Source: Rahnella ecdela (lineage in GTDB: Bacteria > Pseudomonadota > Gammaproteobacteria > Enterobacterales > Enterobacteriaceae). Taken from it: a stretch of DNA of 64,000 nucleotides. The stretch is taken from contig NZ_JAFMOY010000132.1 of NCBI RefSeq assembly GCF_019049625.1, forward strand, positions 372,001 to 436,000. The letters run 5' to 3'. Below are positions 44,291-53,445 of the stretch, one piece after another; the stretch's first letter is position 1; every line of letters starts with the position of its first letter. The position numbers and the translations under genes were made by a program. The notes below the pieces were generated by a model. That model saw nothing but the letters and a program-made list of their open reading frames with translations. It ran no database searches and had not been told where the DNA came from.

Positions 44291-44803
44291 TTATTTCTTC
44301 AAATGTGGAGTGAAATTGCACGGCCCCTGACGGGCATCGAGCTGCGCTTCAATGATATTGTTCCAGGCAGTCTGGCAGGCGCGGGTTGAACCGGGCATGG
44401 CGAAAATCACCGTCTGGTTGGCGATGCCACCGATGGCACGCGACTGAATGGTCGAAGTGCCGATATCTTCAAACGACACCATGCGGAACAGTTCACCGAA
44501 GCCTTCGATCTCACGGTCAAAAAGGGGTTTCAGCGCTTCCGGCGTATTGTTGCCCGCGTTAAATCCGGTGCCGCCGTTGATCAGTATCGCCTGAATTTTT
44601 TCATCGGCAATCCATGCGGAGACCACGGCACGGATGCTGTAAATGCTCTCTCTGACGATTTGCTGTGCGACGACGTGGTGACCGCCTTCGGTCACGGCTT
44701 CTTTCAGGTAATGCCCGGACGTGTCTTCTGCGTCGGTGCGGCGATCGGAAACCGTCATGATCGCGACAGATAAAGGCAAAAACTCTTTGCTGGCTTTGCT
44801 CAT
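44291..44803 (-). CDS. moaB: Molybdopterin adenylyltransferase-like protein MoaB
   Basis: 170 aa, as in E. coli. MoCF domain with [36 protein letters not shown] and [13 protein letters not shown]. The start at 44803 (MSKASKEF) has AAGGAG 7 nt upstream. It ends 2 bp before moaC. Confidence 0.95.
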   Translation of the reverse strand: MSKASKEFLPLSVAIMTVSDRRTDAEDTSGHYLKEAVTEGGHHVVAQQIVRESIYSIRAVVSAWIADEKIQAILINGGTGFNAGNNTPEALKPLFDREIEGFGELFRMVSFEDIGTSTIQSRAIGGIANQTVIFAMPGSTRACQTAWNNIIEAQLDARQGPCNFTPHLKK

Positions 44804-44834
44804 CAGTTTGCTCCTTAAACGATAAATGCCGGAC

Positions 44835-45821
44835 TCAGCCGCCGATAAACGACAGATTCTGTGTAATTCCGGTATTGCCTTCATGCAGGAAGTGAGTTTG
44901 TTTTTTGCGGCTCAGGCCGCCCTGAATGCGGTCCATCAGATCGTCCTGCTGCATGTCGTCGGCTAATAAATCACGCAGCGGAATACCCTGCTCGCCGAAA
45001 AGACACAAATGCAGATTGCCGATGGCAGACACGCGCAGCCGGTTACAGCTGGCGCAGAAGTCTTTTTCGTACGGCATGATCAAACCAATTTCACCGAGAT
45101 AATCCGGATGGCTGAAGACCTGCGCCGGACCGTCGCTGCGGGAGCGAATCTGTAACTGCCAGCCCTGACGCACCAGTTGCTCGCGCAGCACTTCACCAGA
45201 AACGTGATGTTTGCGGAACAGGTCACCGCCGTCGCCGGTTTCCATCAGTTCGATGAAACGCAGCTGGATTGGACGGGTTTTGATCCAGTCGAGGAACGTG
45301 TTCAGGCTGGCGTGATTCACATCGCGCATCAGCACGGTATTGACTTTCACCTTACTGAAACCGGCGTCAAAAGCCGCGTCGATCCCGGCCATCACATCGC
45401 GGAATTTATCCTGACCGGTGATGGCGTGAAACTGGCGGGCATCGAGACTGTCGACGCTGACGTTGATATTGGTCAGACCCGCATCACGCCATTTGTTGAT
45501 GTCACGCGCCATGCGATAACCGTTGGTCGTCACCGCAAGGGTTTTGATAGAGGGGTTTTCGCGCACTGCGGCAATAATTTCGCAGAAATCGCGGCGCAGC
45601 GACGGTTCTCCACCGGTCAGACGCACTTTTTCCGTCCCTAAGTGAGCGAACGCGCGGCTGACCCGACGGATTTCATCGAGCGAGAGAAAACTTTTATTGC
45701 TGTGTCCGTGTGGCTTATAGCCATCCGGCAGACAATAGGTGCAACGAAAATTGCACACGTCTGTGATCGACAGCCGCAAGTAATAAAACTTGCGGGCAAA
45801 AGCATCAGTAAGTTGAAGCAC
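44835..45821 (-). CDS. moaA: GTP 3',8-cyclase MoaA (radical SAM)
   Basis: 328 aa (E. coli 329). Radical SAM cluster motif [14 protein letters not shown] segments [12 protein letters not shown] and [16 protein letters not shown], second cluster motif [18 protein letters not shown] and the functional C-terminal GG (SFIGG). The start is GTG at 45821 ([12 protein letters not shown]) with AAGG 7 nt upstream; the longer frame to 45869 would run into the leader RNA. First gene of moaABCDE. Confidence 0.95.
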   Translation of the reverse strand: MLQLTDAFARKFYYLRLSITDVCNFRCTYCLPDGYKPHGHSNKSFLSLDEIRRVSRAFAHLGTEKVRLTGGEPSLRRDFCEIIAAVRENPSIKTLAVTTNGYRMARDINKWRDAGLTNINVSVDSLDARQFHAITGQDKFRDVMAGIDAAFDAGFSKVKVNTVLMRDVNHASLNTFLDWIKTRPIQLRFIELMETGDGGDLFRKHHVSGEVLREQLVRQGWQLQIRSRSDGPAQVFSHPDYLGEIGLIMPYEKDFCASCNRLRVSAIGNLHLCLFGEQGIPLRDLLADDMQQDDLMDRIQGGLSRKKQTHFLHEGNTGITQNLSFIGG

Positions 45822-45840
45822 CTTAACACCTTTCCAAATA

Positions 45841-45969
45841 CGGGAGATGCGGGCATTTCTGCCATGCACCCTGGTGACTGATTGTCACGGCCAGGGCTCC
45901 ATATTGTTTCTGTGGGAACAACGTCAGAAAGGCAACTTAGGAACCAGGGCTAGGAGTTGATTCATCCCG
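45841..45969 (-). promoter_or_regulatory. Probable Moco riboswitch in the moaA leader
   Basis: Position and structure fit the Moco RNA motif known upstream of E. coli moaA. On the minus strand an outer helix CGGGA (45969-45965) / TCCCG (45845-45841) encloses a hairpin CCCTGGCCGTGAC-AATCA-GTCACCAGGG (45896-45869) and a small hairpin GGCA-GAAA-TGCC (45863-45852). The closing helix ends 9 nt before the ribosome site, which suits translational control. No covariance model was run. Confidence 0.55.
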
Positions 45970-46229
45970 TCCATAGCGGAGCGATGATGAATACGGGGGT
46001 AACAGGGCATATTCTAACGCTGTAAAGTCCGGATCGCCAAGATGGTTTTTCGTTATGCATTTTGATATATAACGACTTTTCACAACAAAAGGCTGCATTT
46101 TCAACGCTAAAACCGCTTGCTTTTGAATGCTCTGAGAGTGGCGTGAGGGGATAACATCTTGTTGCAAAGTTAGGTAAAATCCCCGCAGAAAATTGATTTA
46201 ACCCGCCGCTCCCCATTGTAAGGAAAACC
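45970..46229. other. Divergent promoter region moaA / ybhK
   Basis: 260 bp with no gene. AT-rich, and must hold the promoters of the moa operon and of ybhK. I see no ModE or FNR site that I can defend. Confidence 0.35.
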
Positions 46230-47138
46230 ATGCGCAACCGAACTTTAGCTGATCTCGACCGGGTGGTGGCATTAGGCGGAGGTCACGGGCTTGGCCGCGT
46301 GATGTCATCCCTCTCCTCCCTTGGCCCGCGCCTGACCGGCATTGTGACCACCACCGATAACGGCGGTTCGACCGGCCGCATTCGTCGCTCCGTCGGCGGC
46401 ATCGCCTGGGGCGATATGCGCAACTGCCTGAATCAGCTGATCACCGAACCCAGTCTGGCATCGGCAATGTTCGAGTACCGCTTCAGCGGTCAGGGCGAAC
46501 TGGACGGGCATAATCTGGGCAATCTGATGCTGCGTGCGCTGGATCATCTGACCGTGCGTCCGCTCGAAGCAATCAATCTGGTGCGCAGTCTGCTGAAAGT
46601 GGATGCAGAACTTATCCCGATGTCAGAACAGCCGGTCGATCTGGCCGCCACTGGCGCTAACGGTGAAACCGTTCACGGAGAGGTGAATGTCGATAAACTG
46701 ACGCAGATCCCTCGCGAACTGATGCTGGAACCGCAGGTGCCCGCCACACGTGAAGCGTTACAGGCGATTGCGGAAGCTAATCTGATCCTGATTGGTCCCG
46801 GCAGTTTCTTCACCAGCCTGATGCCGCTGTTGCTAATGAATGACCTCACCACGGCGCTACGTCGCAGCCGTGCGCACATCGTGTATATCGGTAATTTGGG
46901 GAAAGAACTTAGCGTGGCTGCCGCCTCGCTGACGCTGGATAACAAACTGGATATGATCGAAACGCGCATTGGTCGCCGTGCGGATGCGGCGATTGTGGGG
47001 CCGAAAGTGAAAGTCGGCGGAAGCGCCGCTGAACATCTGATTATTCAGAGTCCGCTCGAAGCCAGCGATGTGCCCTATCGCCATGACCGCGATATGTTGC
47101 GGGCGGCCATCGAAGAAGCACTGCAAAAAATGCTCTGA
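46230..47138 (+). CDS. ybhK: YvcK/CofD-family gluconeogenesis factor homologue YbhK
   Basis: 302 aa, the same length as E. coli YbhK. N-terminal [19 protein letters not shown] nucleotide-binding loop, [22 protein letters not shown]-type segment ([13 protein letters not shown]), [11 protein letters not shown] and [11 protein letters not shown]. Cytoplasmic; the Bacillus homologue YvcK is needed for growth on gluconeogenic carbon and for cell shape. AAGGAAA ribosome site. Own terminator. Confidence 0.94.
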   Translation: MRNRTLADLDRVVALGGGHGLGRVMSSLSSLGPRLTGIVTTTDNGGSTGRIRRSVGGIAWGDMRNCLNQLITEPSLASAMFEYRFSGQGELDGHNLGNLMLRALDHLTVRPLEAINLVRSLLKVDAELIPMSEQPVDLAATGANGETVHGEVNVDKLTQIPRELMLEPQVPATREALQAIAEANLILIGPGSFFTSLMPLLLMNDLTTALRRSRAHIVYIGNLGKELSVAAASLTLDNKLDMIETRIGRRADAAIVGPKVKVGGSAAEHLIIQSPLEASDVPYRHDRDMLRAAIEEALQKML

Positions 47139-47160
47139 TTTATCAGTAACAGAAACAACA

Positions 47161-47184
47161 AAGGCCGCGCAATGCGGCCTTTTT
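47161..47184 (+). terminator. Terminator between convergent ybhK and the isochorismatase-like gene
   Basis: AAGGCCGC-GCAAT-GCGGCCTT followed by TTT. Confidence 0.88.
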
Positions 47185-47201
47185 ACGTCAGAAAACGTAA
47201 T

Positions 47202-47726
47202 TTACTGCCAGTCAGCCAGGATTTCTGCGGTGGTTTTCACTGTGACCGGATTGCCCGGCACCGACAATTCACGCCAGACTTCGTTATGCTGACCGATCAG
47301 CTGCTGCGCCGTAGCGTGCGTGCGGTCACCGGTGGTATGCGCGTCCGAAGCGACAGTCACGGCATACCCTTTGCTGGCAGCGATTTTAATGGTCGTATCC
47401 ACACAATAATCTGTCGCACAACCGCAGACAGTAAAGCGGGTCGCATTCAGTTCCTGCAATACCGCCCCGAGCGTGGTGCGATAAAAAGAGTCACAGGCGG
47501 TTTTGGTCACAGAAATCGCGCCTTCGGGTTGATGAAGCTCAGGTAACACCTGCCAGAACTCGCTGCCTTCGGTCATTTCGCCTTCAGCGTGCTGAATAAA
47601 AATAACGCGCCCTGCCCGGTTAATCAGCTGATTAATGCGCTCAGCACGTCCGTTGCGGTCATAACGCGGGGAAGCGAAAACCCCGTTTTGCATATCCACT
47701 ACGATAAGAACGTTTTGCTCAGGCAC
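47202..47726 (-). CDS. Isochorismatase-family cysteine hydrolase
   Basis: 174-aa hydrolase. Catalytic triad visible: Asp in VVDMQNG, Lys in VTKTACDSF and Cys in VCGCATDYCVDTT, with the usual cis-peptide neighbourhood. The start at GTG 47726 (PEQNVLIVV) has GAGGG 7 nt upstream and directly opens the domain; the ATG at 47750 is possible but lacks a site. Substrate unknown (nicotinamidase-like amide or imide hydrolase). Confidence 0.8.
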   Translation of the reverse strand: MPEQNVLIVVDMQNGVFASPRYDRNGRAERINQLINRAGRVIFIQHAEGEMTEGSEFWQVLPELHQPEGAISVTKTACDSFYRTTLGAVLQELNATRFTVCGCATDYCVDTTIKIAASKGYAVTVASDAHTTGDRTHATAQQLIGQHNEVWRELSVPGNPVTVKTTAEILADWQ

Positions 47727-47764
47727 GACTTTTCCCTCAAATGAACACAATGAAATGCGCGAAA

Positions 47765-48133
47765 TTACTTTTTCACCAGCGGATGATTATTCCACGGGCT
47801 GTCGGCAGCGGGCTTCGCAGTACTGACTTTTGGTTTTTGCGGTGCCTGCGCAGAAAGCGGCGTGCGGCGCTTGCTGCGGGTCATATCCGGGCGCAGATGG
47901 CCTTCGATGAAATCCAGATACAGTGTTTCCACTTCTTTGCGCGCCCACGGTGTGCGGCGCAGAAACTTCAGACTGGATTTCACACTCGGGTCGCTTTTAA
48001 AGCAGTTGATATTCACCTGCGAGGCCAGCGCGGGCCAGCCAAAGTTATCCACCAGCGTTGTCAGCAGTTTTTCCAGCGTGACGCCGTGCAGCGGATCTTT
48101 CGCTGCGCCAGGGTTTTGTGGTGTATCAGTCAT
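47765..48133 (-). CDS. VF530-family DNA-binding protein (DUF2132)
   Basis: 122-aa small basic protein. The first ~80 residues match the VF530 family: [21 protein letters not shown] and [26 protein letters not shown]. The C-terminal ~40 residues are Pro/Lys/Ala-rich and disordered. Members are described as double-stranded-DNA-binding folds; function unknown. Confidence 0.85.
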   Translation of the reverse strand: MTDTPQNPGAAKDPLHGVTLEKLLTTLVDNFGWPALASQVNINCFKSDPSVKSSLKFLRRTPWARKEVETLYLDFIEGHLRPDMTRSKRRTPLSAQAPQKPKVSTAKPAADSPWNNHPLVKK

Positions 48134-48199
48134 TGGCTCGCTCTTCGTTAAAATGTCAGGGTGATGATTTTCAAGCCGCGCACTTTAGCATTTTTCACG

Positions 48200-50206
48200 T
48201 TACGAAATCGCAATAAACTGCTCGCGCAATGCATGCAGCTCGTCGCGGGTGTTGGCCGCTTCTTCGAATTCCAGATTCTGTGCGTGCGCATACATCTTAC
48301 TTTCCAGCTCTTTGATGCGCTGCTCCAGCGCTTTCGGCGTAAGCGATTTGAAAGTTTGCGCCGCTTCTGCATCGCGTTTGTCTTTGTTCTTTTTGGTCTT
48401 CGGCTGGCCGAGTTGCAGGATGTCGGAAATTTTCTTGTTCAGCCCCATCGGCGTGATGCCGTTTTCCAGGTTGTACACTTCCTGTTTGGCACGACGACGT
48501 TCCGTTTCTTCAATGGCACGGGCCATTGAATTGGTGATTTTGTCGCCGTAGAGAATCGCTTTACCGTTAAGGTTACGCGCCGCACGACCAATGGTCTGAA
48601 TAAGCGACCGCTCTGAACGCAGGAAACCTTCTTTGTCAGCATCGAGGATCGCCACCAGCGAGACTTCCGGCATATCCAGCCCTTCGCGCAGTAAGTTGAT
48701 GCCGACCAGCACATCGAATTCACCCAGACGCAAATCGCGGATAATCTCCACACGCTCCACCGTATCGATATCAGAGTGCAGGTAACGCACCTTCTCGCCG
48801 TGTTCTTCCAGATATTCCGTCAGGTCTTCCGCCATACGTTTGGTCAGCGTGGTGACCAGCACACGCTCGTTAATTGCCACACGCTTACGGATTTCCGACA
48901 GTAAGTCGTCCACCTGCGTGGTGACCGGACGCACTTCGATAATCGGATCCAGCAGACCGGTCGGACGCACCACCTGATCGACCACATCATCACCGGATTT
49001 TTCCAGTTCGTATTTACCCGGCGTGGCGGAAACATAAATACTTTGTGGTGCCAGCGCTTCAAATTCCTCAAAGCGCATCGGACGGTTATCCAGCGCAGAA
49101 GGAAGACGGAAGCCATATTCCACCAGCGTTTCTTTACGTGAGCGGTCACCTTTGTACATGCCGCCGATTTGCGGAATGGTGACGTGGGATTCATCGACAA
49201 TCAGCAGGCCGTCGGCGGGCAGATAGTCAAACAGCGTCGGAGGCGGCTCGCCCGGCCCGCGCCCAGACAGATAGCGTGAGTAGTTTTCGATACCGGAGCA
49301 GTATCCGAGCTCGTTCATCATTTCGAGATCAAACTGCGTGCGCTGGCTGATGCGCTGTTCTTCCAGCAGTTTGTTATTGGCCAGCAATACCTTACGACGG
49401 TCGGCCAACTCAACTTTGATTTCTTCCATCGCCTGCACGATACGTTCGCGTGGCGTGACGTAGTGTGTTTTCGGGTAGATGGTGAAACGCGGCACTTCGT
49501 GCTGAACCTGACCGGTCAGCGGATCAAACAGCGACAGGCGTTCGACTTCCTGATCAAACAGCTCGATGCGCAGCGCCAGATCGTCCGACTCTGCCGGGAA
49601 CACATCAATGACTTCACCGCGCACGCGGAAAGTACTGCGCTGGAAAGCCTGATCGTTACGTGCATATTGCAGCTCTGCCAGACGACGCAGGATTGACCGC
49701 TGATCGATAATCATCCCTTTGGTCAGATGCAGCATCATTTTCAGATACAGGTCCGGATCACCTAAACCGTAGATGGCAGAAACCGACGCCACCACGATCA
49801 CATCACGGCGTTCCAGCAGGGCTTTAGTCGCAGAAAGACGCATTTGCTCAATGTGTTCATTCACTGAGGCGTCTTTTTCGATAAATGTGTCTGAGCTCGG
49901 GACATACGCCTCGGGCTGATAATAATCGTAGTAGGAGACAAAATATTCGACGGCGTTCTCCGGGAAGAACTCTTTCATCTCGCCGTAAAGCTGCGCCGCG
50001 AGCGTTTTATTCGGAGCAAGCACCATCGTCGGACGGTTCAGGTCAGCAATCACGTTCGCCACGGTAAAGGTTTTGCCAGAACCGGTCACCCCGAGCAACG
50101 TCTGGTGCGCCAGCCCGTTCTCCAGCCCTTCTTCCAGGCGGCGTATCGCCTCAGGCTGATCGCCCGACGGTTTAAATTCGGAATGCAGTTTGAACTCTTT
50201 ACTCAT
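48200..50206 (-). CDS. uvrB: Excinuclease ABC subunit B
   Basis: 668 aa (E. coli UvrB 673). Nucleotide-excision repair helicase-like subunit, DNA damage recognition with UvrA. Walker A GVTGSGKT (39-46), beta-hairpin [16 protein letters not shown], Walker [11 protein letters not shown], helicase motifs [14 protein letters not shown], and the C-terminal UVR domain ([20 protein letters not shown]) that binds UvrC/UvrA. An SOS box lies 128-143 bp upstream. Confidence 0.97.
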   Translation of the reverse strand: MSKEFKLHSEFKPSGDQPEAIRRLEEGLENGLAHQTLLGVTGSGKTFTVANVIADLNRPTMVLAPNKTLAAQLYGEMKEFFPENAVEYFVSYYDYYQPEAYVPSSDTFIEKDASVNEHIEQMRLSATKALLERRDVIVVASVSAIYGLGDPDLYLKMMLHLTKGMIIDQRSILRRLAELQYARNDQAFQRSTFRVRGEVIDVFPAESDDLALRIELFDQEVERLSLFDPLTGQVQHEVPRFTIYPKTHYVTPRERIVQAMEEIKVELADRRKVLLANNKLLEEQRISQRTQFDLEMMNELGYCSGIENYSRYLSGRGPGEPPPTLFDYLPADGLLIVDESHVTIPQIGGMYKGDRSRKETLVEYGFRLPSALDNRPMRFEEFEALAPQSIYVSATPGKYELEKSGDDVVDQVVRPTGLLDPIIEVRPVTTQVDDLLSEIRKRVAINERVLVTTLTKRMAEDLTEYLEEHGEKVRYLHSDIDTVERVEIIRDLRLGEFDVLVGINLLREGLDMPEVSLVAILDADKEGFLRSERSLIQTIGRAARNLNGKAILYGDKITNSMARAIEETERRRAKQEVYNLENGITPMGLNKKISDILQLGQPKTKKNKDKRDAEAAQTFKSLTPKALEQRIKELESKMYAHAQNLEFEEAANTRDELHALREQFIAIS

Positions 50207-50333
50207 GACGGGCTACCTGACTGAAATGAAAATGCACAAGGCCGTACGGACTGAACCGGTGAACAGTTCGCGGAAAAATAGTATGAAAGACTTCGCAATT
50301 TTTGCCAGCCCTGATTTTACTTGGGCTATAATA

Positions 50334-50349
50334 CTGTATATAAAACCAG
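50334..50349 (-). promoter_or_regulatory. LexA (SOS) box of uvrB
   Basis: CTGTATATAAAACCAG at 50334-50349 fits the CTG-N10-CAG LexA consensus and is AT-rich in the centre. The place upstream of uvrB agrees with SOS control known in E. coli. Confidence 0.85.
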
Positions 50350-50653
50350 CTTCCAATCGATAAAAACAGAGTCAGTTTTAACGTCTTGCTGCAACTGCAC
50401 TTTTTTAGGTTAAGGCAAAGGGGAATTCTCACCATCACAAGACATTTTTAACCTGAAATTTACGACTATTCACTTTCTGACCACAGCTTGACGAAGATTG
50501 ACACAACTATGACGAACGAATTACGTCTGTATTGCTTTTAACTAACTCATTGATTAAAAAAAGTATCTTCAAAAAGCTGCGAATACGGGCAAACTGAGCG
50601 CAACCCGCGTCCAGTCTCGTCTGTAGCAACTTTTCTTACTCTCATGCACAAGG
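50350..50653. other. Long non-coding stretch upstream of uvrB
   Basis: No gene or recognisable family. AT-rich, with no frame worth calling. It may contain upstream uvrB promoters or the body of an unannotated RNA ending at the hairpin 50704-50723. Confidence 0.3.
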
Positions 50654-50677
50654 TTATCCACAGGAATAGTGGATAAG
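50654..50677. promoter_or_regulatory. Pair of inverted DnaA boxes
   Basis: TTATCCACA (perfect consensus, 50654-50662) and, 7 bp on, GTGGATAA (the complement of TTATCCAC, 50670-50677). A DnaA site upstream of uvrB is known in E. coli. The two boxes also form a hairpin in RNA. Confidence 0.6.
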
Positions 50678-50703
50678 TCTCAGCACGCCAAGCGCGGCGG
50701 GAG

Positions 50704-50723
50704 TTGGTAAAAAACCAATTTTT
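50704..50723 (+). terminator. Terminator-like hairpin in the uvrB - UrtE-like gap
   Basis: TTGGT-AAAAA-ACCAA followed by TTTTT. No coding gene ends upstream on this strand, so it could terminate a small RNA. Confidence 0.45.
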
Positions 50724-50900
50724 GCTCCGTCAGCGCCTGAGAGCTCTTTTTTAGTTATTTTTTATCTTTTTTATCTCCTTATTTATGCCTATTTTGCCTA
50801 GATTTCCGGGCGGATGTTCCTTGCAAAACCCAAAAGTGCATCTGATCAGGATTTTTCAGCTTCTCAGCAGCGCAAACCTTGCACCAAAATCAGTGAAGCT

Positions 50901-50917
50901 GGCACTGCCAAAGTGCA
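50901..50917. promoter_or_regulatory. NtrC-like enhancer site
   Basis: GGCACT-GCCAA-AGTGCA matches the NtrC consensus TGCACY-N5-RGTGCA at 11 of 12 positions. A half-site TGCACC lies at 50880-50885 and another AGTGCA at 50835-50840. It lies ~140 bp upstream of the sigma-54 -24 element, a usual enhancer distance. Confidence 0.5.
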
Positions 50918-51045
50918 GTTTCCTTTTATTGCTTATCACGCCCAATCTCAAAATCCTGACAATACTCATGAATAATCCTAAATCATCCGCCCGCGGGCTG
51001 TTAACAGCTGTGTAACCTCTCTTTTTATCACCCTCTGGTAAAACT

Positions 51046-51062
51046 TGGCCTGAGAGTTGCAA
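51046..51062 (+). promoter_or_regulatory. Sigma-54 (RpoN) promoter of the UrtE-like gene
   Basis: TTGGCCTGAGAGTTGCA: GG (51047-51048) and GC (51059-51060) are separated by the obligatory 10 bp. The surrounding TGGC...TTGCA matches the RpoN consensus TGGCACG-N4-TTGCW except for two bases. The start point would be near 51072, 124 nt before the gene. Confidence 0.6.
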
Positions 51063-51195
51063 TTTCACTCTTTGAAGAGATTTCGTGAAGGATTCCCCTG
51101 CAAAAAGCGCCTGCAGCGGAACATAAATGTCAGAAACATGACAGTGGCCGTCAAAATGCAGTCCGGTGAAAAGCTCCATGAGGGAGGTACGTCTG

Positions 51196-51906
51196 ATGTT
51201 AAGTGTAAAATCCGTTAATCAGTACTATGGGCAAAAACATATTCTGTGGGACATCAATCTCGAACTGTACCGCGGGCAGTGCACCTGCCTGATAGGGCGA
51301 AATGGCGTGGGCAAAACAACGCTGGTTAATTGCATCATGGGCCATCTTCCGGTGAAAAGCGGCGCTATTTCCTGGCAGTCGCGCGATGAAGAGCCGCAAA
51401 GTCTGCTGAATCTGCCGGTAGAAAGCCGCGCACAGATCGGCATCGGCTATGTGCCGCAAGGGCGGCAGATTTTTTCGCAGATGAGCGTCGATGAAAACCT
51501 GCAAATCGCCATGATGGCCAGCCGGAATAAGACACGTCGCGTGCCGGAAGAAGTTTATGACCTGTTTCCGACATTAAAGGAGATGGGTGCGCGTAAGGCG
51601 GGAGAGCTCGATGAGAGCCAGCAGCAACAGCTGGCGATCAGCCGGGCGCTGGTTCAGGAGCCGGAGTTGCTGATACTCGATGAACCGACCGAGCACACCA
51701 GCGCGTCGATGGCAGCGAATATGGGCAATATCATTCACCGACTGAACCGTGATCTCGGGCTGACCCTGTTACTTGTCGGTCATAAACTGCCGTTTATCCG
51801 CAGCGTCGCCGATCGGTTCTGTCTGGTCGATGGCGGTCGTAATGTCGCACAGGGCACGCTGGCGCAGCTCGATGAAACGTTAATCAAAAACTATCTGACG
51901 GTCTGA
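51196..51906 (+). CDS. Orphan UrtE/LivF-like ABC ATPase with degenerate signature
   Basis: 236-aa ABC ATP-binding protein, closest in style to the urea transporter subunit UrtE (MLSVKSVNQYYGQKHILWDI). Walker A GRNGVGKTT (34-42), Q-loop GYVPQGRQIF and Walker B LLILDEPTE (158-166) are intact. The LSGGQ signature is replaced by LDESQ (138-142) and the following loop EGIQPS by EHTSAS. Start at 51196 with GGGAGG 8 nt upstream. No permease or binding-protein partner is nearby. It sits between uvrB and bioD, convergent with bioD, behind a sigma-54/NtrC-type promoter. It may be decaying or serve a regulatory role. Confidence 0.75.
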   Translation: MLSVKSVNQYYGQKHILWDINLELYRGQCTCLIGRNGVGKTTLVNCIMGHLPVKSGAISWQSRDEEPQSLLNLPVESRAQIGIGYVPQGRQIFSQMSVDENLQIAMMASRNKTRRVPEEVYDLFPTLKEMGARKAGELDESQQQQLAISRALVQEPELLILDEPTEHTSASMAANMGNIIHRLNRDLGLTLLLVGHKLPFIRSVADRFCLVDGGRNVAQGTLAQLDETLIKNYLTV

Positions 51907-51910
51907 CGTT

Positions 51911-52588
51911 TCACGCGGTGAGACGATCCAGATGAAGATATTGTCCCAGATGAACGTCAGTTCCGGCGCTCAGGTACGGGATCTCGCCCAGCAGCGGCGC
52001 AGGCAGCATACGCGTGAGCGTATCCATATATGCCTGATGATGCTTCCCCGTTTCCTGCACGTCGTTGGCTATCCAGCCCGCCAGATGCAACCCGCTTTGT
52101 GCGATGGCCTGTGCCGTCAGCACCGCGTGGTTAATGCAGCCGAGGCGCATGCCCACCACTAAAACGACCGGCAACTGCTCGGTGATAACCCAGTCAGCAA
52201 AGGTGTAATCCGCAGTCAGTGGCGTATACCAGCCGCCCGCGCCTTCTGTCACCACCCAGTCCGCCAGCGGTTCCAGATGACGTAAACCTGCGGATAACAC
52301 CCGCGGGTCAATCGGGCATTTTTCCAGCTCGCTGACGATATGCGGCGACGTCGGTTCGATAAAGGTGCACGGATTCACTTCGTCATAACGCAGACCGACG
52401 GTGCTGTATGCCTGCAACGCCAGAGCGTCGCTGTTACGCGGCCCCTCAGCGGTCATTTCGCTGCCTGATGCCACCGGTTTATATCCGGCTGTTGTGTGTC
52501 CGGCGCATGCGGCGGCCTGCAAAAATGCGGTGGTGGCGACGGTTTTCCCGACTTCAGTGTCAGTGCCGGTAATGAAGTATTTTTTCAT
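51911..52588 (-). CDS. bioD: Dethiobiotin synthetase BioD
   Basis: 225 aa. ATP-dependent ring closure of DAPA to dethiobiotin. P-loop TGTDTEVGKTV, KPVASGSEMT, EGAGGWYTPLT and the C-terminal PYLSAGTDVHLG fit BioD. Last gene of bioBFCD, 65 bp after bioC, with a GC-rich hairpin repeat in that gap. No good ribosome site precedes its ATG, so translation may be weak or depend on read-through. Confidence 0.94.
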   Translation of the reverse strand: MKKYFITGTDTEVGKTVATTAFLQAAACAGHTTAGYKPVASGSEMTAEGPRNSDALALQAYSTVGLRYDEVNPCTFIEPTSPHIVSELEKCPIDPRVLSAGLRHLEPLADWVVTEGAGGWYTPLTADYTFADWVITEQLPVVLVVGMRLGCINHAVLTAQAIAQSGLHLAGWIANDVQETGKHHQAYMDTLTRMLPAPLLGEIPYLSAGTDVHLGQYLHLDRLTA

Positions 52589-52622
52589 GATTTATTTTAA
52601 TAAAAGCCTGGTGTTGGTCTTT

Positions 52623-52650
52623 AGCTCCTCCCCTGCGAAGGGGAGGAGCT
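52623..52650. repeat. GC-rich hairpin repeat between bioC and bioD
   Basis: AGCTCCTCCCC-TGCGAA-GGGGAGGAGCT, an 11-bp perfect stem. Core identical to the repeat at 22974-22995 in opposite orientation. It lies inside the bio operon without a U-run, so it is more likely an mRNA-stability or attenuation element than a full terminator. Confidence 0.75.
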
Positions 52651-52653
52651 TTG

Positions 52654-53445
52654 TTAACGTGGGATCAGTTCTTCGACCTGCAAAATGCCGTAAACCAGCC
52701 GGTAGTTGAGCGGCAGAATGCCGTCGCGGCGGACGTAGTGTTTTTCCAGCAATTGCAGGCGCTCTCTGCCGCCCAGACCGCCGAGACGGCCGTTTTTGAT
52801 GTGTGTCGCGCCGATGCCTTTCAGCGAGCGCATCAGTGACATCACATCGGGGAATTCCGCAACGTGATCGCTGAAGGTCACTTCGTGGCGATACGGCGCA
52901 CAAGCTTCGGCGATTTTGTCCGGTGTCAGGAACTGGTTCACATGACGGCGGCCATCGACTTTCATCCATGCCGCAGCCAGTTCGTTAAGCGAACCTTCTG
53001 CCAGCGTGGAAAACAGCACCAGCCCGCCGTTGCGGGTGATGCGGTGCATTTCTTCCAGCGCGCGCGGCAACGCGTTACACCACTGCACCGCCAGATTGCT
53101 GAAACAAATGTCGACAGAATTGTCGGCGAATGGCAAACGCTCGATGTCGCCCGGCACATATTCATCGGCGGAATCCAGCTCGCGGGCACGATCTAACATG
53201 CCTTCAGAGAGATCCAGCGCAATGACCTTTTTGCCCTGCGCTTTCCAGTGACGGCTGAAATAACCGGTGCCGCAGCCTGCATCGACGACCAGATTGCCGG
53301 CGTCTTTAAGATACGGCGCCGCGAGCGCCAGTAATTCCCCGCCCACATCACGCTGCAATTGTGCGGCGTTTTCATAACTGATGGCGGCGCGACTGAACGC
53401 GTCGGCCACCGCTTGTTTGTTCACTAATTCAGTGACTGCACCCAT
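52654..53445 (-). CDS. bioC: Malonyl-ACP O-methyltransferase BioC
   Basis: 263 aa. SAM-dependent methyltransferase that starts pimeloyl synthesis by methylating malonyl-ACP. Motif [47 protein letters not shown] and [13 protein letters not shown] are typical. The start at 53445 ([13 protein letters not shown]) has GGAG 7 nt upstream and overlaps the end of bioF by 17 nt. Confidence 0.93.
   Translation of the reverse strand: MGAVTELVNKQAVADAFSRAAISYENAAQLQRDVGGELLALAAPYLKDAGNLVVDAGCGTGYFSRHWKAQGKKVIALDLSEGMLDRARELDSADEYVPGDIERLPFADNSVDICFSNLAVQWCNALPRALEEMHRITRNGGLVLFSTLAEGSLNELAAAWMKVDGRRHVNQFLTPDKIAEACAPYRHEVTFSDHVAEFPDVMSLMRSLKGIGATHIKNGRLGGLGGRERLQLLEKHYVRRDGILPLNYRLVYGILQVEELIPR

Noticed and set aside
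50900-50917. TGGCAC as a second sigma-54 promoter
   Set aside because: The downstream GC is 12 bp from GG, not 10, so spacing is wrong; it is better read as an NtrC-type dyad.
50856-51179. 107-codon minus-strand frame upstream of the UrtE-like gene
   Set aside because: It covers the sigma-54 promoter and NtrC-like site, lacks a ribosome site and has no recognisable domain.
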